From Ammoniphilus oxalaticus (GTDB lineage: Bacteria > Bacillota > Bacilli > Aneurinibacillales > RAOX-1), in assembly GCF_003609605.1 (NCBI RefSeq), contig NZ_MCHY01000011.1, forward strand, positions 159,387 to 223,386: a stretch of DNA of 64,000 nt, read 5' to 3'. The notes beneath the pieces are model-generated. The model made no database searches. It was not told the DNA's origin and saw nothing but the letters and a program-made list of their open reading frames with translations. Numbering within the stretch: the first letter of the stretch is position 1; every line of letters starts with the position of its first letter. This document shows positions 38,867 to 47,429 of this stretch, in pieces. Both the position numbers and the translations under genes were made by a program.

Positions 38867-39929
38867 GAACGGTCCCCTCTTCCTCAATAAAGTACAAATC
38901 AGCGGGATCCCAATTAAGCCCAATTCGATCACCACGTTGCGTCGTTGCTGCTTGTCGCGAGGTTTCAATTATTTCCAAACGGACAGCATGTCCAATTTGC
39001 AGCTCTAGATGATAAGCGCCTTGCAAAAATCGAACCTCGATTACTTCAGCCTGGGCTTGCGCCTGATCGTATGTGGCGATCCGAGCGGCATATGGCGGAA
39101 TCAACAACCAACCCGCCTGATCAACCTTTGTCGCCTGACGATCAAACGGCGTTTGCCAATCGGCATCAGTTGCAACAAATTGCCCAGCTTCCAGTTTACC
39201 GCGGATCAAGTTATTCAAGCCGAGAAAACGCGCCACCTCAACGCTAGCGGGTTGACGATACAAACGTTCCGGAGCGTCAACTTGTAACAGCCGCCCTTCA
39301 CTCATTACTCCCACACGATCCGCCAAAGCAAACGCTTCGGCTCGATCATGCGTGACCAACACGATCGTCACTCCCATATCTTCATGAAGTCCTCTTAACC
39401 AGGCTTGCATTTCCTCGCGCAAACCCGGATCAAGGGCGCTGAATGGCTCATCCATTAACAGCACTGTTGGCTCCAATACAAGCGAACGAACGAGGGAAAC
39501 GCGTTGCTGTTGACCGCCGCTCAACTCATGCGGAAACCGTTGTTCGAAACCGCTCAGTCCCGCTCGCTCCAAAAAAACACGCGCTTTTTCTAAACGAGCG
39601 GCCTTCCCCATCCCTTTCATTTTAAGACCGAAGGCGACATTATCTTCCACACTCATATGCGGAAACAGCAGCGCTTGTTGAAAGACCATCCCAAATCCTC
39701 GTTTTTCAGCAGCAACACCGGTGATTAACCGACCGTCCGCGTAAAGCTCGCCCGCATCAGCCTGTTCTAACCCGGCGATCAACTTTAAAAGAGTTGTTTT
39801 ACCGCAGCCAGACGGACCTAACAACGCGAATAATTCGCCCTTTTTAACTTCTATGTGCTCGACAACCAAGCGAAAGGAATCATCGGCCCCGTATTGTTTC
39901 TGAATGTCATTCATTTGCAATGCCGACAC
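38859..39929 (-). CDS. ABC transporter ATP-binding protein (YnjD-like)
   Basis: A 356-residue ATPase: Walker A GPSGCGKTTLLKLIAG (about 38-53), Q-loop VFQQALLFPHMSVEDN, signature LSGGQQQRVSLVRSL, Walker B VLLMDEPFSALDP and switch His LVTHDRAEA, then a C-terminal TOBE-type regulatory domain (about 235-345). This resembles spermidine/thiamine/sulfate-type importers. It starts at GTG 39929 after GGAGGGG, one base past the permease stop. It energises the two permeases and the binding protein upstream. Confidence 0.9.
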   Translation of the reverse strand: MSALQMNDIQKQYGADDSFRLVVEHIEVKKGELFALLGPSGCGKTTLLKLIAGLEQADAGELYADGRLITGVAAEKRGFGMVFQQALLFPHMSVEDNVAFGLKMKGMGKAARLEKARVFLERAGLSGFEQRFPHELSGGQQQRVSLVRSLVLEPTVLLMDEPFSALDPGLREEMQAWLRGLHEDMGVTIVLVTHDRAEAFALADRVGVMSEGRLLQVDAPERLYRQPASVEVARFLGLNNLIRGKLEAGQFVATDADWQTPFDRQATKVDQAGWLLIPPYAARIATYDQAQAQAEVIEVRFLQGAYHLELQIGHAVRLEIIETSRQAATTQRGDRIGLNWDPADLYFIEEEGTVHA

Positions 39930-39930
39930 G

Positions 39931-40731
39931 TTACCCCTCCTTTACGACTTGATTCGACTCTTGCCGATAATAGCGTTTTAACAGTCGATCCATGAACACG
40001 AGAGCAAACAATGCCATCATCGTGAACAAGATCGTGTATGCCGCCGCGACTCCTAAATCTCCGCCGTTTAAAAACGGAAATAGCAAAATAGGCAGCGTGA
40101 TCACTTGACCGCTTCCGATCAGAAACGTGATCAAATATTGACTCAATGAAACAAGTATACTTAACGCGGAACCGACAGCGATTCCTGGAATTAAGTGAGG
40201 CAAGGCAACATACCAAAAACGTTGCAGCGGACCCGCTCCAAGCATCTGCGCTTGCTGTTCCCAAGCATAGCCTAATGTCTGATAGCTCGAAGTGAGCGCC
40301 CGTATAACATACGGCAATGTCGGCGGAAGATGAGCTAAGATCACACCAAATACCGTCTCCGTTAATTGCAAACGGACAAACGTGAAATGAATCCCCATCA
40401 TCGCCGCAAATGGCGGAATAATTATCGGAGAATAAAGAATTGCGCTGATCCATGTTTTCCCCCGCAACTCCGCTCGCGCCAACGCATTTCCTGCAGGGAT
40501 CGCCAACAACAAGTTGATCGCCGTCACCGCAAACGCAATCGCCAGACTGTAACCAACCGCTTGATAGGTTCCCGAATGGCTGGAAAAAACGTATTGCCAC
40601 GTTCGCAAACTCCATTCAACAGGGATCAGTTCAGGCCAACGCCACGACCCCGACAAACTCATTAACAACAACGGAAAGAAAGGAAACAGAAAAGCGATCG
40701 CAAAGATACTTCCAATCAGCCTCAATTCCAT
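39931..40731 (-). CDS. ABC transporter permease 2 (YnjC C-terminal half-like)
   Basis: A 266-residue inner-membrane permease with six membrane helices. The binding-protein-dependent EAA loop is seen as QAQMLGAGPLQRFWYVALPHLIPG, the contact site for the ATPase. It pairs with the permease encoded just upstream, whose stop it overlaps. In E. coli, YnjC is one long protein with two such halves. Start: ATG 40731 with AGGGGAAG about 10 bases before it. A TTG at 40725, directly at the upstream stop codon, is equally plausible. Confidence 0.88.
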   Translation of the reverse strand: MELRLIGSIFAIAFLFPFFPLLLMSLSGSWRWPELIPVEWSLRTWQYVFSSHSGTYQAVGYSLAIAFAVTAINLLLAIPAGNALARAELRGKTWISAILYSPIIIPPFAAMMGIHFTFVRLQLTETVFGVILAHLPPTLPYVIRALTSSYQTLGYAWEQQAQMLGAGPLQRFWYVALPHLIPGIAVGSALSILVSLSQYLITFLIGSGQVITLPILLFPFLNGGDLGVAAAYTILFTMMALFALVFMDRLLKRYYRQESNQVVKEG

Positions 40732-41594
40732 CCCCTGCTTTCTTCCCCTAACCAGCTCTTGCTCAAACGGTAAGCCAACAACCCTAACAAAGCGGTAATG
40801 AAGGCAATCAATATATTTAAAGCAAGCGCCAGCGGTCGCTCATTCACAATGTCGCCGGAAAAAAGTTGATAGGCAAAAACCGAGATCATCTGCGGGTAGG
40901 TGACCCCTAACAAGAGCGGGATTTCGAAAGCGGAGAATTTAAAAGCGAACACGATAAAACTAGCGGCCAACCAACTCGGCATCAAAAGGGGCAACACAAT
41001 CTCACGAAAATAAGCCCATCGACCCGCCCCAAGGATGCGGGCAACCTGGCCCCATTGATCCTGAATCCGCAGCAATACAGGAACAAGCATAAAAGCAATA
41101 AACGGACTTTCCTTCCAGACGTAGGCGCTGATAATCCCCCAACCGAATGATTCATGGACAAGGATGGGAAAATCCTGAATTTCATCGATCCAGCCAAACG
41201 CGAACAACAACCGGGAAATCCAACCGCTCTGCATCAACAGCAGAGCGACCAGATAAGCGACCGCCAAATGCGGGATCAACATTGGAAATTGCAAAATGCG
41301 CCGCCCAATCCCCTTCATCTGAATAAAACTCAGTCCCAACGCGAGACCGACGAACGCCGATAGCAAAGTCGATAACGCTGTAATCCGCAACGTATACAGA
41401 ATCGATCGCCTGAAATCCGCGTTTTGCAGTAAGTCTACATAAGGCTGGAAAGAGATCTCTCGCTCGCCCACCAACGAATAAAGGCCGATACTTTCCAGAA
41501 ATCCGAGTAAAAAACCGCCGAAAAACAACAAACCGATGACGCTAATCGCTGGCAACACTAAAAGATAAGGCTTAAGGTTTCGCCACATGTTCAT
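40722..41594 (-). CDS. ABC transporter permease 1 (YnjC N-terminal half-like)
   Basis: A 290-residue permease with six membrane helices. The EAA loop is RILGAGRWAYFREIVLPLLMPS. The start overlaps the end of the binding-protein gene by 23 bases and has no good ribosome site, so it is probably translationally coupled. With its partner it forms the channel of a YnjBCD-type importer (COG4134-4136 as I recall). Confidence 0.87.
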   Translation of the reverse strand: MNMWRNLKPYLLVLPAISVIGLLFFGGFLLGFLESIGLYSLVGEREISFQPYVDLLQNADFRRSILYTLRITALSTLLSAFVGLALGLSFIQMKGIGRRILQFPMLIPHLAVAYLVALLLMQSGWISRLLFAFGWIDEIQDFPILVHESFGWGIISAYVWKESPFIAFMLVPVLLRIQDQWGQVARILGAGRWAYFREIVLPLLMPSWLAASFIVFAFKFSAFEIPLLLGVTYPQMISVFAYQLFSGDIVNERPLALALNILIAFITALLGLLAYRLSKSWLGEESRGWN

Positions 41595-42834
41595 GCCATT
41601 GTTTCTCTAACGCCTCTACGTATTCCGCGGGTATTTCAGGAACTTGATGATCAGACAACACTTCATTGCTCAGCGTTGCGACGCCTCGATCGATCGCTTC
41701 AATTTGTTGACGTTGCTCATCAGACAACTTGTCCATATCTAAGACCATTCCTTCTCCCCAATATTGCGGATCAAATTTCGTAATTTGGGCCTCAGGAGAC
41801 AGTAAGAAGTTAATCGCAACCATTGCTCCCGCTTGTTTTCCCGAGTTGTACGGAATCGCTAAAAAGTGCGTATTCGCTAACGTTCCATTTTTCAACACAA
41901 ATGTTCGGGTGGAATCCTGGAACGTCCCTTTCATCATTTCATTGGACGCTTTCGCTGGATCATAACCCATCGTCATCCACACTTCGCCATTGCTGTATAG
42001 TTGGTCCAGCTTTGCTGAGTTTTCGGGATACGTCTTCCCTTCCCGCCACAAAAACGGTTTAATTTCGTTTAAATAATCCCACATCGGTTGCCAATTCCCG
42101 ACCACCTCTTCTGAAAAGGGTTTCATGTATTGCTCATGTCCCCCAGTCGTTTCATATAACACGTGACGAATAAAGGCACTGCCCGTAAAATCAGGCGGAG
42201 ACGGATACGTGAACTTTCCCGGATTTTCCTCAACCCACTGTTTTAACTCTTCCATTGTTTGCGGCGGCTCCGCCACTTTATCTTGATCATAGACAAACAC
42301 AAATTGCGCTTTGCCCCACGGCGCCTCCAAGCCATCCGTCTCTATACCAAAATCAAATTGGATATCTGCGGCCTCGCCGTCGACGTATTCGTTAAAATTA
42401 GGCAACTTTTCAGTGATCGGCCCCCATAATAGGTCATTGCTTTTCGCCGTCCTAAAGTTTTCCCCATTTAACCAAAGCAGGTCAATACTGCCTGTCTCTT
42501 TACCCGCTTTCTTCTCGACTAATAACTGATTGATCGTTTCTTCAATATCGCTAACAGGCACGCGACGCAGGTCCACCTCGTATTCTTCTTGCAAACGCGG
42601 CTTGATCCATTCATCCAAATAACGGTTTGTCGTATCACTGCCGCCATACATATATATGTTCACTTGCTGACCTTTCGCTTGCTCTGTAATTTGCTCCCAA
42701 TTCAAGGCCAAGATGTCTTCCGTAGGTTGCTCCGACTCCGCGACTGGCTCCTTCGAATCAGAGGAACATGCCGTCAATAAACCGAGGGCGCAAATAAACC
42801 CAACCATCGCATATTTTCTAAAATTTTTTTTCAT
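41572..42834 (-). CDS. ABC transporter solute-binding lipoprotein (YnjB-like)
   Basis: A 420-residue extracellular lipoprotein. The signal peptide and lipobox LLTACSSD give lipidated Cys-23, followed by an acidic linker. The mature part has YNjB-type blocks: YGGSDTTNRYLDEW, SIDLLWLNGENF, EAPWGKAQFVFVYD and YPSPPDFTGSAFI. These match E. coli YnjB in my memory better than spermidine- or iron-binding proteins. The ligand is uncharacterised. GGAGCAGC precedes the ATG; the gene overlaps the upstream VTT gene by ATGA. Confidence 0.87.
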   Translation of the reverse strand: MKKNFRKYAMVGFICALGLLTACSSDSKEPVAESEQPTEDILALNWEQITEQAKGQQVNIYMYGGSDTTNRYLDEWIKPRLQEEYEVDLRRVPVSDIEETINQLLVEKKAGKETGSIDLLWLNGENFRTAKSNDLLWGPITEKLPNFNEYVDGEAADIQFDFGIETDGLEAPWGKAQFVFVYDQDKVAEPPQTMEELKQWVEENPGKFTYPSPPDFTGSAFIRHVLYETTGGHEQYMKPFSEEVVGNWQPMWDYLNEIKPFLWREGKTYPENSAKLDQLYSNGEVWMTMGYDPAKASNEMMKGTFQDSTRTFVLKNGTLANTHFLAIPYNSGKQAGAMVAINFLLSPEAQITKFDPQYWGEGMVLDMDKLSDEQRQQIEAIDRGVATLSNEVLSDHQVPEIPAEYVEALEKQWHEHVAKP

Positions 42835-43499
42835 TTTTGCTGCTCCACTCCATAATCCATACTATTTTTTTGTTGTTGTCTTCTTTTAAAAAAGAAAGGA
42901 ACGACCGCTAAAATCACGACCAGAATGATGGCAAAATAAAACGTTGGGGAAAAGATAGCATGCAGTGAATGCCCCAAGTAATTGTAGGCAAAAGCCCCGG
43001 GGATAATACCGAACGGCGTCGCCAATGCATAATCGCGGAAGCGAACTTTCGATAACCCCGCTCCATAATTAACCGCGTCAAATGGAACAAGTGGGATTAA
43101 GCGCAATAGAAAGATCGCTTTGAATCCTTGTTGCTCGAGTTGCTGATCCCACAACGTTAAACGACGTCCCATCCACTTTTGGATCGTCTCCCTGCCTAAT
43201 TTACGAGCCAGGCCGAATGCTAAAAAGGAGCCCAGCGTGGCCCCAATCAAATCGAGCAAGGTTCCCCACCACGGACCAAAGGTCATCCCGCCGGTCAGCG
43301 ATAGAATAATCGCGGGAAACAGAAAAAGGGGCCGAATCGTGTAGATGAGGACGTACAGCACAGGGGCTAACCAGCCAAACGAAAGAATAAAATCGCGAAT
43401 CCGCTCCGGCGTTAATACGTCCATCCCGATTTTCGCGCTGATGATCCCCAAGCCCAATAAGACTGCGACAGCTAGGCTCAACTTCATCACTTTATTCAC
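42831..43499 (-). CDS. TVP38/TMEM64 (VTT domain) membrane protein, YdjZ-like
   Basis: A 222-residue protein of the DedA/VTT superfamily with about five to six membrane segments. Hallmarks are the re-entrant region FPAIILSLTGGMTFGPWWGTLLDLIGATLGSFLAFGLAR (span only) and LRLIPLVPFDAVNYGAGLSKV, which has the F-D/N-x-V-x-Y-x-A-G-L pattern. VTT proteins act as lipid scramblases or solute-linked transporters. Start GTG 43499 directly at the stop codon of the oxidoreductase (TAGTG), with GGGG 8 bases upstream. An ATG at 43487 is an alternative. Confidence 0.85.
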   Translation of the reverse strand: MNKVMKLSLAVAVLLGLGIISAKIGMDVLTPERIRDFILSFGWLAPVLYVLIYTIRPLFLFPAIILSLTGGMTFGPWWGTLLDLIGATLGSFLAFGLARKLGRETIQKWMGRRLTLWDQQLEQQGFKAIFLLRLIPLVPFDAVNYGAGLSKVRFRDYALATPFGIIPGAFAYNYLGHSLHAIFSPTFYFAIILVVILAVVPFFFKRRQQQKNSMDYGVEQQK

Positions 43500-44950
43500 T
43501 ATTTCTTCCCCTTCCTCCTCCATCGTCGTAACAAACGGGCATATAGCTTAAGCAACTGATTCAGCCTTCCCGAAAAAAGTTTCTCTCGCCAGTACAAATC
43601 CGCCGTTTGTTGGACCGCTCCGACGCGAGATGGATACGGATGGATCACCTGCGACAACGCGCCGATCTTATGGTTAAAATGTTTGGCGAAAACGACTTCT
43701 TGCAGCAGATCTCCAGCCCCGCGACCGACCGCTTGAGCCCCAAGGATTTTTCCCTTGTGATCAGTCACCACCTTCAACAATCCATTGGCCTCATCGTCAG
43801 TAATAAACCGATCGACTTGATCGAGCGATAGTCGATACGTTTGACAGCGAACGCCGCGGCGACGGGCTTCTTGTTCGGTCCAACCGAGCTGAACGAACTC
43901 GGGATCCGTATAAAGCACAGTCGGAATCGTATCATAGTCGAGCTTGCTCTTGACGTGAAAAAGAGCGTGGGAGATCGCCGCTTTCCCCTCTGCTCCAGCC
44001 ACATGCGTGAACGGCATACGACCATTGACATCCCCGACCGCATAGATATGTTTGCGCGTTGTCCGCAGCTGTTGATCCACAACGACCCTTCCTTTTTCGT
44101 CCACCTCTACACCCGCCTGCTCTAAGTTCAGTCCAGCCGTATTCGCTACTCTGCCCGCGGCGACGAGGATCCGATCGACCACTAGTTGCTGAACACGACC
44201 CTCAATCTGTAATGTGACTTGAATCGCTTGTTTATGTTTGGCAAAGTACGTTGCAGTCGCGTTGGTTAAAATGTGGATACCTTCCTGTTCCAACGCCGCG
44301 CGCAGGTGTCCCACTGTTTCAGGCTCTTCATTAGCTAAAATCGTTGACGCCCGTTCCAAGATGGTCACTTCACAACCAAAGCGCCGCAACGCTTGCCCCA
44401 ACTCCAGCCCAATTGGCCCCGCCCCAAGCGCGAGCCATCTTTTTGGCAAGTCGGTCATTTCCCAAAAGGTTTCATTTGTGACATAGCCCACCTTTTGCAA
44501 ACCGGGAATTGAGGGGATAAACGGACGAGAACCTGTCGCGATGATGATTCTATCCCCTGTAATCTGTTGCTGGCCATTGATCATCACCGTACGGTCATCG
44601 ACAAAAGCCCCTTTGCCTGGAAAAATCGTGACGCCCAACCCCTCAAAACGAGCAGGATCATCGTGCTTTTGGATGACGCGAATCGCCTTCAAATAATGTT
44701 CGCGAATTTTCGTGTAATCAAGCGGTGTTGTTTGCGTAAAACCGAACGGCGCCGCTCTTCGCGCCGAGTGTATAAGCTGGGCTGTGTGTAATAACGCTTT
44801 ACTTGGTACGCACCCCGTCCATAAACAATCGCCGCCTAATGGACCCTCGTGAATAAGCGCTGTTTTCGCGCCAAAGGCAGCGGCCCCCGATGCGGCTGTT
44901 AGCCCCCCAGCGCCCCCGCCAATGACAATCACATCATAATAATCTGACAT
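43499..44950 (-). CDS. FAD-dependent pyridine nucleotide-disulfide oxidoreductase (mercuric-reductase/lipoamide-dehydrogenase-like)
   Basis: A 483-residue flavoprotein. FAD-binding VIVIGGGAGGLTAASGA; redox-active disulfide GGDCLWTGCVPSKAL (C42, C47); NAD(P)H-binding ALGAGPIGLELGQALRRFG; second FAD motif YAVGDVNGRMPFTHVA; dimerisation domain with HPYPSRVGAVQQ, where lipoamide dehydrogenases have HxHPT. It lacks the N-terminal heavy-metal domain and C-terminal Cys pair of MerA, so mercury reduction is unproven. A strongly basic tail (LLRRWRRKGKK) may touch the membrane. Placed between two VTT genes, it could supply electrons to the selenoprotein or a membrane step; that is inference. Confidence 0.9.
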   Translation of the reverse strand: MSDYYDVIVIGGGAGGLTAASGAAAFGAKTALIHEGPLGGDCLWTGCVPSKALLHTAQLIHSARRAAPFGFTQTTPLDYTKIREHYLKAIRVIQKHDDPARFEGLGVTIFPGKGAFVDDRTVMINGQQQITGDRIIIATGSRPFIPSIPGLQKVGYVTNETFWEMTDLPKRWLALGAGPIGLELGQALRRFGCEVTILERASTILANEEPETVGHLRAALEQEGIHILTNATATYFAKHKQAIQVTLQIEGRVQQLVVDRILVAAGRVANTAGLNLEQAGVEVDEKGRVVVDQQLRTTRKHIYAVGDVNGRMPFTHVAGAEGKAAISHALFHVKSKLDYDTIPTVLYTDPEFVQLGWTEQEARRRGVRCQTYRLSLDQVDRFITDDEANGLLKVVTDHKGKILGAQAVGRGAGDLLQEVVFAKHFNHKIGALSQVIHPYPSRVGAVQQTADLYWREKLFSGRLNQLLKLYARLLRRWRRKGKK

Positions 44951-44959
44951 ATGTTTCGT

Positions 44960-46147
44960 TTATTGAGCCTTATCCGTTTTCGATTGATCCATTTTCGTAA
45001 ATGACGATCTCTTCTTCCAAGCGGCCAAAATAATCGCCAAGCAAATCACAGCAACGAAAATAAAGAACAATACTTTTACAGAACTCGAGGCCGTTTGCCC
45101 TAGATAGGAATATAAAATGGTCGCTGGCGCCTGACCAATTCCCGTCGCGATAAAGAATCCCCAAAACCGCATTGAGGTCAATCCCGCGCCATAACTGACT
45201 AAGTCAAACGAAACGATCGGCAGCAAGCGAGCAATCAAAATTGAATGTTTACCGTATTTTTCAAAAAACTGATCTGTCCAATCCAAAGCTGTTCGCGTGA
45301 CCAATTTTTCAACCGCTGGACGTCCCAACGCCTTAGCAATAAAGAAACAGAGAGCCGCTCCCAACATGGCGCTGCTCCAGGACAGCAATCCTCCCCAAAA
45401 AGCGCCAAACAACATCCCATTCGCAAATGTAATAACAAACGCGGGCAATGGCGCCGCAATCGCTTGAAACACCATTAAAAAAGCCGAAATAATGGGAGCC
45501 CAAATCCCAAATGAAAGTAGATAATTACGGAACGATTCAATGTTTCCAGTTGCGCCCGCAGAGGCCAGCATTTTTGCGGAATCATTGATAAAGTAGCGGA
45601 CCCCTGGTTGAACAAGATATAAAATCACGCTGCCACCGAGCAAAGCCACGACAATCCAGATCGATAACCGTTGTTTTTTATCCATGTTATGTTTTCTCTC
45701 CTTTCCGATCTTTGTATAGAAAAAGAACAAATTGATCAAACCGATAGCGAACGCCGCAACGATCAGACCATTGATCTCTGCTAATGTCCACTGTTTCCAA
45801 CCAAGTCCTTGTCGCACTGTCGAGGCCGGTACAATGCTTAACCGCTCGCCATTGAAACCGTTGACTAATCCTAACAGCAACAAACTGATAGGAATAAAAT
45901 AAATAACAAACTTTTTATTTTCCCAAAAAAATCGCCGAGCAAAAACATAGTTATGATTGATCACGTACAAGACAACCGCAATCAAAATAAAACCAGGAAT
46001 CAGCCCCCCTAAATTTGCCCGCATATCGAGCCATGTAAAACGAAGGAGGCTGTTCGCCAAACTGAGTCCTAGAAAGAACAATATAAAGACGGTATGAATA
46101 AGTCCAGCGAAAAATGAGAGCCATTCCTTCCTCCCTAGGGTTGCCAC
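44960..46147 (-). CDS. VTT domain protein with extra N-terminal membrane domain (YdjX-like)
   Basis: About 395 residues. The C-terminal 240 residues are a VTT domain (APLPAFVITFANGMLFGAFWGG and ARLLPIVSFDLVSYGAGL). The first about 155 residues form a separate four-helix membrane domain that I do not recognise. At the junction (M at 45685) GGAGAG precedes an ATG by 10 bases, so a shorter VTT protein may also be made, or two genes have fused. Start GTG 46147, 8 bases after AAGGTGG; GTG 46159 is also possible. It follows the lipoprotein gene in the operon. Confidence 0.8.
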   Translation of the reverse strand: MATLGRKEWLSFFAGLIHTVFILFFLGLSLANSLLRFTWLDMRANLGGLIPGFILIAVVLYVINHNYVFARRFFWENKKFVIYFIPISLLLLGLVNGFNGERLSIVPASTVRQGLGWKQWTLAEINGLIVAAFAIGLINLFFFYTKIGKERKHNMDKKQRLSIWIVVALLGGSVILYLVQPGVRYFINDSAKMLASAGATGNIESFRNYLLSFGIWAPIISAFLMVFQAIAAPLPAFVITFANGMLFGAFWGGLLSWSSAMLGAALCFFIAKALGRPAVEKLVTRTALDWTDQFFEKYGKHSILIARLLPIVSFDLVSYGAGLTSMRFWGFFIATGIGQAPATILYSYLGQTASSSVKVLFFIFVAVICLAIILAAWKKRSSFTKMDQSKTDKAQ

Positions 46148-46234
46148 CTTCGATTCCACCTTCCCTAAATAAATGAGGAGGCCGCTCGCCAGATCTCAAC
46201 GAGTCAGCCCCAATTGAATAGGAATATAAAGATG

Positions 46235-46921
46235 CTATTTCAACGCAAACGTTACAATCACTGGTGTTCCGTCTTCTGGTAATACATCCTTGTTCCCAAC
46301 GAAATCAGCTTGTTTACTGTCAAAAGCGTTAACAGGCTCTGAACTATTACTTGTCACTCCAACCGAACAACTGTCAAAGCAAGCTAAACAACCTGTAAAA
46401 TAACTATTTGCGTTATCGCGGTTTCCGCCAAATTTGTAATTAATCGGATTCCCTGTAGAAACATTGACAACCTCGGAGATATCGTAATCTTTTTCCGCGC
46501 CATCCCAAGAAACCGATACAACTAAATCGTCTCCTTCGATGAATTCATCTTTTGACTTTCCAGCTAGATTGTTGCCAGGTTCCGCTTCGATTTCAACTAA
46601 AGCGTCATGGAAGTTGGTCTGATTAGCAAAAGACGTGAACAAGGCCTCGTCTCCATACTTCCCTTCATGGAAGTTTAGCCCATGGCGAGTCGGTTCTACT
46701 GTATATTTCCCGTTCACCGTCGCGTAAACTTTTACCGTCCTCGCTTCCTTGTCGATCACCAACGGATGATCTTTCGATACTTCCACTCCTTCTTCAGGCA
46801 ATGTTTGCGCGCCTTTCACAGACAGCTCTTGCCCATCGCTCGATGATTGCTGACCTCCTCCACAGGCCGTTAAGCCGATGGTCAACAGTCCAACAAGGAC
46901 AACTCCTAATACTTTTTTCAT
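46235..46921 (-). CDS. YdjY-like lipoprotein with Cys cluster
   Basis: A 228-residue exported lipoprotein: signal peptide and lipobox LTACGGG (Cys-20), Ser/Gln linker, then a soluble domain. Conserved-looking blocks are HPLVIDKEARTVKVYATVNGKY, TRHGLNFHEG, EAEPGNNLAGKS and FGGNRDNANSYFTGCLACFDSCSVG (span only). The C-x2-C-x3-C cluster late in the protein could bind a metal or act in thiol redox. E. coli YdjY, encoded between two VTT proteins, has a similar layout as I recall. GAGGGGG lies 8 bases before the ATG. First gene of the ten-gene operon. Confidence 0.72.
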   Translation of the reverse strand: MKKVLGVVLVGLLTIGLTACGGGQQSSSDGQELSVKGAQTLPEEGVEVSKDHPLVIDKEARTVKVYATVNGKYTVEPTRHGLNFHEGKYGDEALFTSFANQTNFHDALVEIEAEPGNNLAGKSKDEFIEGDDLVVSVSWDGAEKDYDISEVVNVSTGNPINYKFGGNRDNANSYFTGCLACFDSCSVGVTSNSSEPVNAFDSKQADFVGNKDVLPEDGTPVIVTFALK

Positions 46922-46941
46922 ATGTAGATCCCCCTCACAAA

Positions 46942-46979
46942 AATAATCCAAGTCTAATTATACATAAGATTGGATTATT
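46942..46979 (-). promoter_or_regulatory. operon promoter with 10-bp operator dyad
   Basis: AATAATCCAA (46942-46951) and TTGGATTATT (46970-46979) form a perfect inverted repeat with an 18-base centre. The centre contains the minus-strand -10 box TATAAT (46957-46962). The -35 box is poor, which would fit activator control or a repressor covering the -10. Confidence 0.6.
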
Positions 46980-47429
46980 ATCTAGATACAATTTGGTTAT
47001 AAAGTAATAAAAGCCACTCAGATGAGCGGCTCTATGTTCGTAATGAACCTGCCCTTGGACAGGAGACATTCCTTATCCATTATATAATAGACGATTATAG
47101 ATTACATCCCTATTATATTCAAAATAAGTTTTATTTGTAAGCCATCTGATTGCGCGTTAAGATACGACATCCGAAAATCCTCTATTTTAAAGCAATTAAC
47201 TTGATCCTCTTGCACTCTCTTTCGAAATCCTAGCGCCATTCCATCATCACATCATGATCCATATCACGCCTCTATCATAAGTAATTATTATATTAAAATT
47301 AAGAATAAGTTATATACAGTTGTTAAACTTTGTGATATATTTTGATTTGTGAGATAGGGAGAAGAGTAATTTTACTACATGTGGCGCAGCTAATCTTCTC
47401 AAAAATATAAGTTTTTAGAGGTGAAGAGG
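46980..47429. other. AT-rich gap between the selenoprotein operon and fdh, with minus-strand hairpin
   Basis: No convincing gene. An 8-bp stem at 47013-47036 (AGCCGCTC-ATCT-GAGTGGCT on the minus strand) is followed by TTTATTACTTTAT and looks like a terminator ending something upstream on the minus strand. A 45-codon minus frame (47239-47102) lacks a good ribosome site. Near fdh, TTTGTGATATA (47329) and TTTGTGAGATA (47346) are direct repeats 17 bases apart. Confidence 0.5.

Noticed and set aside
43499..44950. Mercuric reductase MerA
   Set aside because: The active-site disulfide is present but both the N-terminal heavy-metal domain and the C-terminal Cys pair are missing, and no merR, merT or merP is nearby.
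47102..47239. 45-codon minus-strand frame upstream of fdh
   Set aside because: No good ribosome site, no recognisable features, AT-rich spacer; noted only as part of an unexplained transcript.
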